Source: Anaerolineales bacterium (lineage in GTDB: Bacteria > Chloroflexota > Anaerolineae > Anaerolineales > JABWBV01). Taken from it: a stretch of DNA of 13,962 nucleotides. The position numbers were made by a program, and so were the translations under genes. The stretch spans positions 1 through 13,962 of the forward strand of contig JALUWE010000176.1 in NCBI GenBank assembly GCA_027019845.1. The letters are read 5' to 3'. Shown piece by piece: positions 13,888 through 13,962 of this stretch (positions are counted from its first letter, which is position 1; each line of letters opens with the position of its first letter). The notes below the pieces were generated by a model, which made no database searches, was not told the origin of the DNA, and saw only the letters and a program-made list of their open reading frames with translations.

Positions 13888-13962
13888 ATGCCACTGCTGT
13901 TTGACATCTCACGTTGGAATATCGTCGAGGATTACAAGTTGCTGGCCCAACGCACGGTGGGC
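13888..13962 (+). CDS. 5' fragment of a gene, possibly GH25-type muramidase
   Basis: Only 25 codons are in the window. The ATG at 13888 has an excellent AAAGGAG seven bases upstream and its own promoter. The N-terminus M-P-L-L-F-D-I-S-R-W-N recalls the first strand of GH25 lysozymes, where a catalytic-site Asp sits in D-[VI]-S-x-W. There is no signal peptide at the start. Coding status is firm; the family is a guess from one motif. Confidence 0.7.
   Translation, partial: MPLLFDISRWNIVEDYKLLAQRTVG

Noticed and set aside
1..13962. tRNA, rRNA, CRISPR, insertion sequence or phage genes
   Set aside because: None seen; palindromes found are isolated and do not form regularly spaced arrays.

Overview
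The window is about 14 kb of GC-rich bacterial chromosome. It most resembles a Chloroflexota (Anaerolineae-type) genome. The hints are a secreted protein with a Pro/Thr linker and a cohesin-like module, two exported proteins ending near a hydrophobic F-L-P-[LV]-[VL] motif, an EF-G-like second elongation factor, and Tat-exported L,D-transpeptidase chemistry. The assignment is by style of proteins, not by a marker gene. There are no tRNA or rRNA genes, insertion sequences or CRISPR arrays.

Left part (1-3770, minus strand). Four genes read leftward: a PmtA/UbiE-like methyltransferase, a Tat-signal L,D-transpeptidase, an OmpR-family response regulator and its histidine kinase (cut by the window edge). 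A terminator-like hairpin with a T-run lies between the transpeptidase and the regulator, so the two-component pair may be only partly co-transcribed. Divergent to these is a small cupin gene (3935-4288), followed by a large secreted multi-domain protein (4356-6326) whose -10 box sits so close to the ATG that the mRNA is probably leaderless.

Middle part (6355-8414, minus strand). This is the most interesting region. Three genes read leftward: a membrane-anchored thioredoxin-fold protein, a class I methyltransferase whose start overlaps the thioredoxin stop as ATGA, and an alkaline-phosphatase/phosphoglycerate-mutase-superfamily metalloenzyme. The thioredoxin frame is interrupted by one in-frame TGA (8163-8165). 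The TGA falls exactly where the first Cys of the CxxC active site should be, giving U-L-A-C, with the helix proline and cis-proline at canonical spacing. A 17-bp hairpin starts at the very next base and carries a G in its apical loop, as expected for a bacterial SECIS. I therefore annotate one 166-residue candidate selenoprotein rather than two broken ORFs.

Right part (8415-13962). A divergent promoter region holds a 96-bp palindromic repeat element. It precedes an EF-G-like GTPase (8664-10721) with changed G-motifs. Convergent to it is a secreted GH51-like arabinofuranosidase (10786-12507), whose last codons and stop lie inside a 12-bp-stem hairpin. Divergent to that is a membrane-anchored SGNH hydrolase (12605-13783), and the window ends in the first 25 codons of a possible GH25-type muramidase.

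All three divergent gene pairs share a single AT island that reads as a -10 box on both strands. Envelope and polysaccharide functions dominate: L,D-transpeptidase, GH51, SGNH esterase, possible GH25 and the secreted modular protein.
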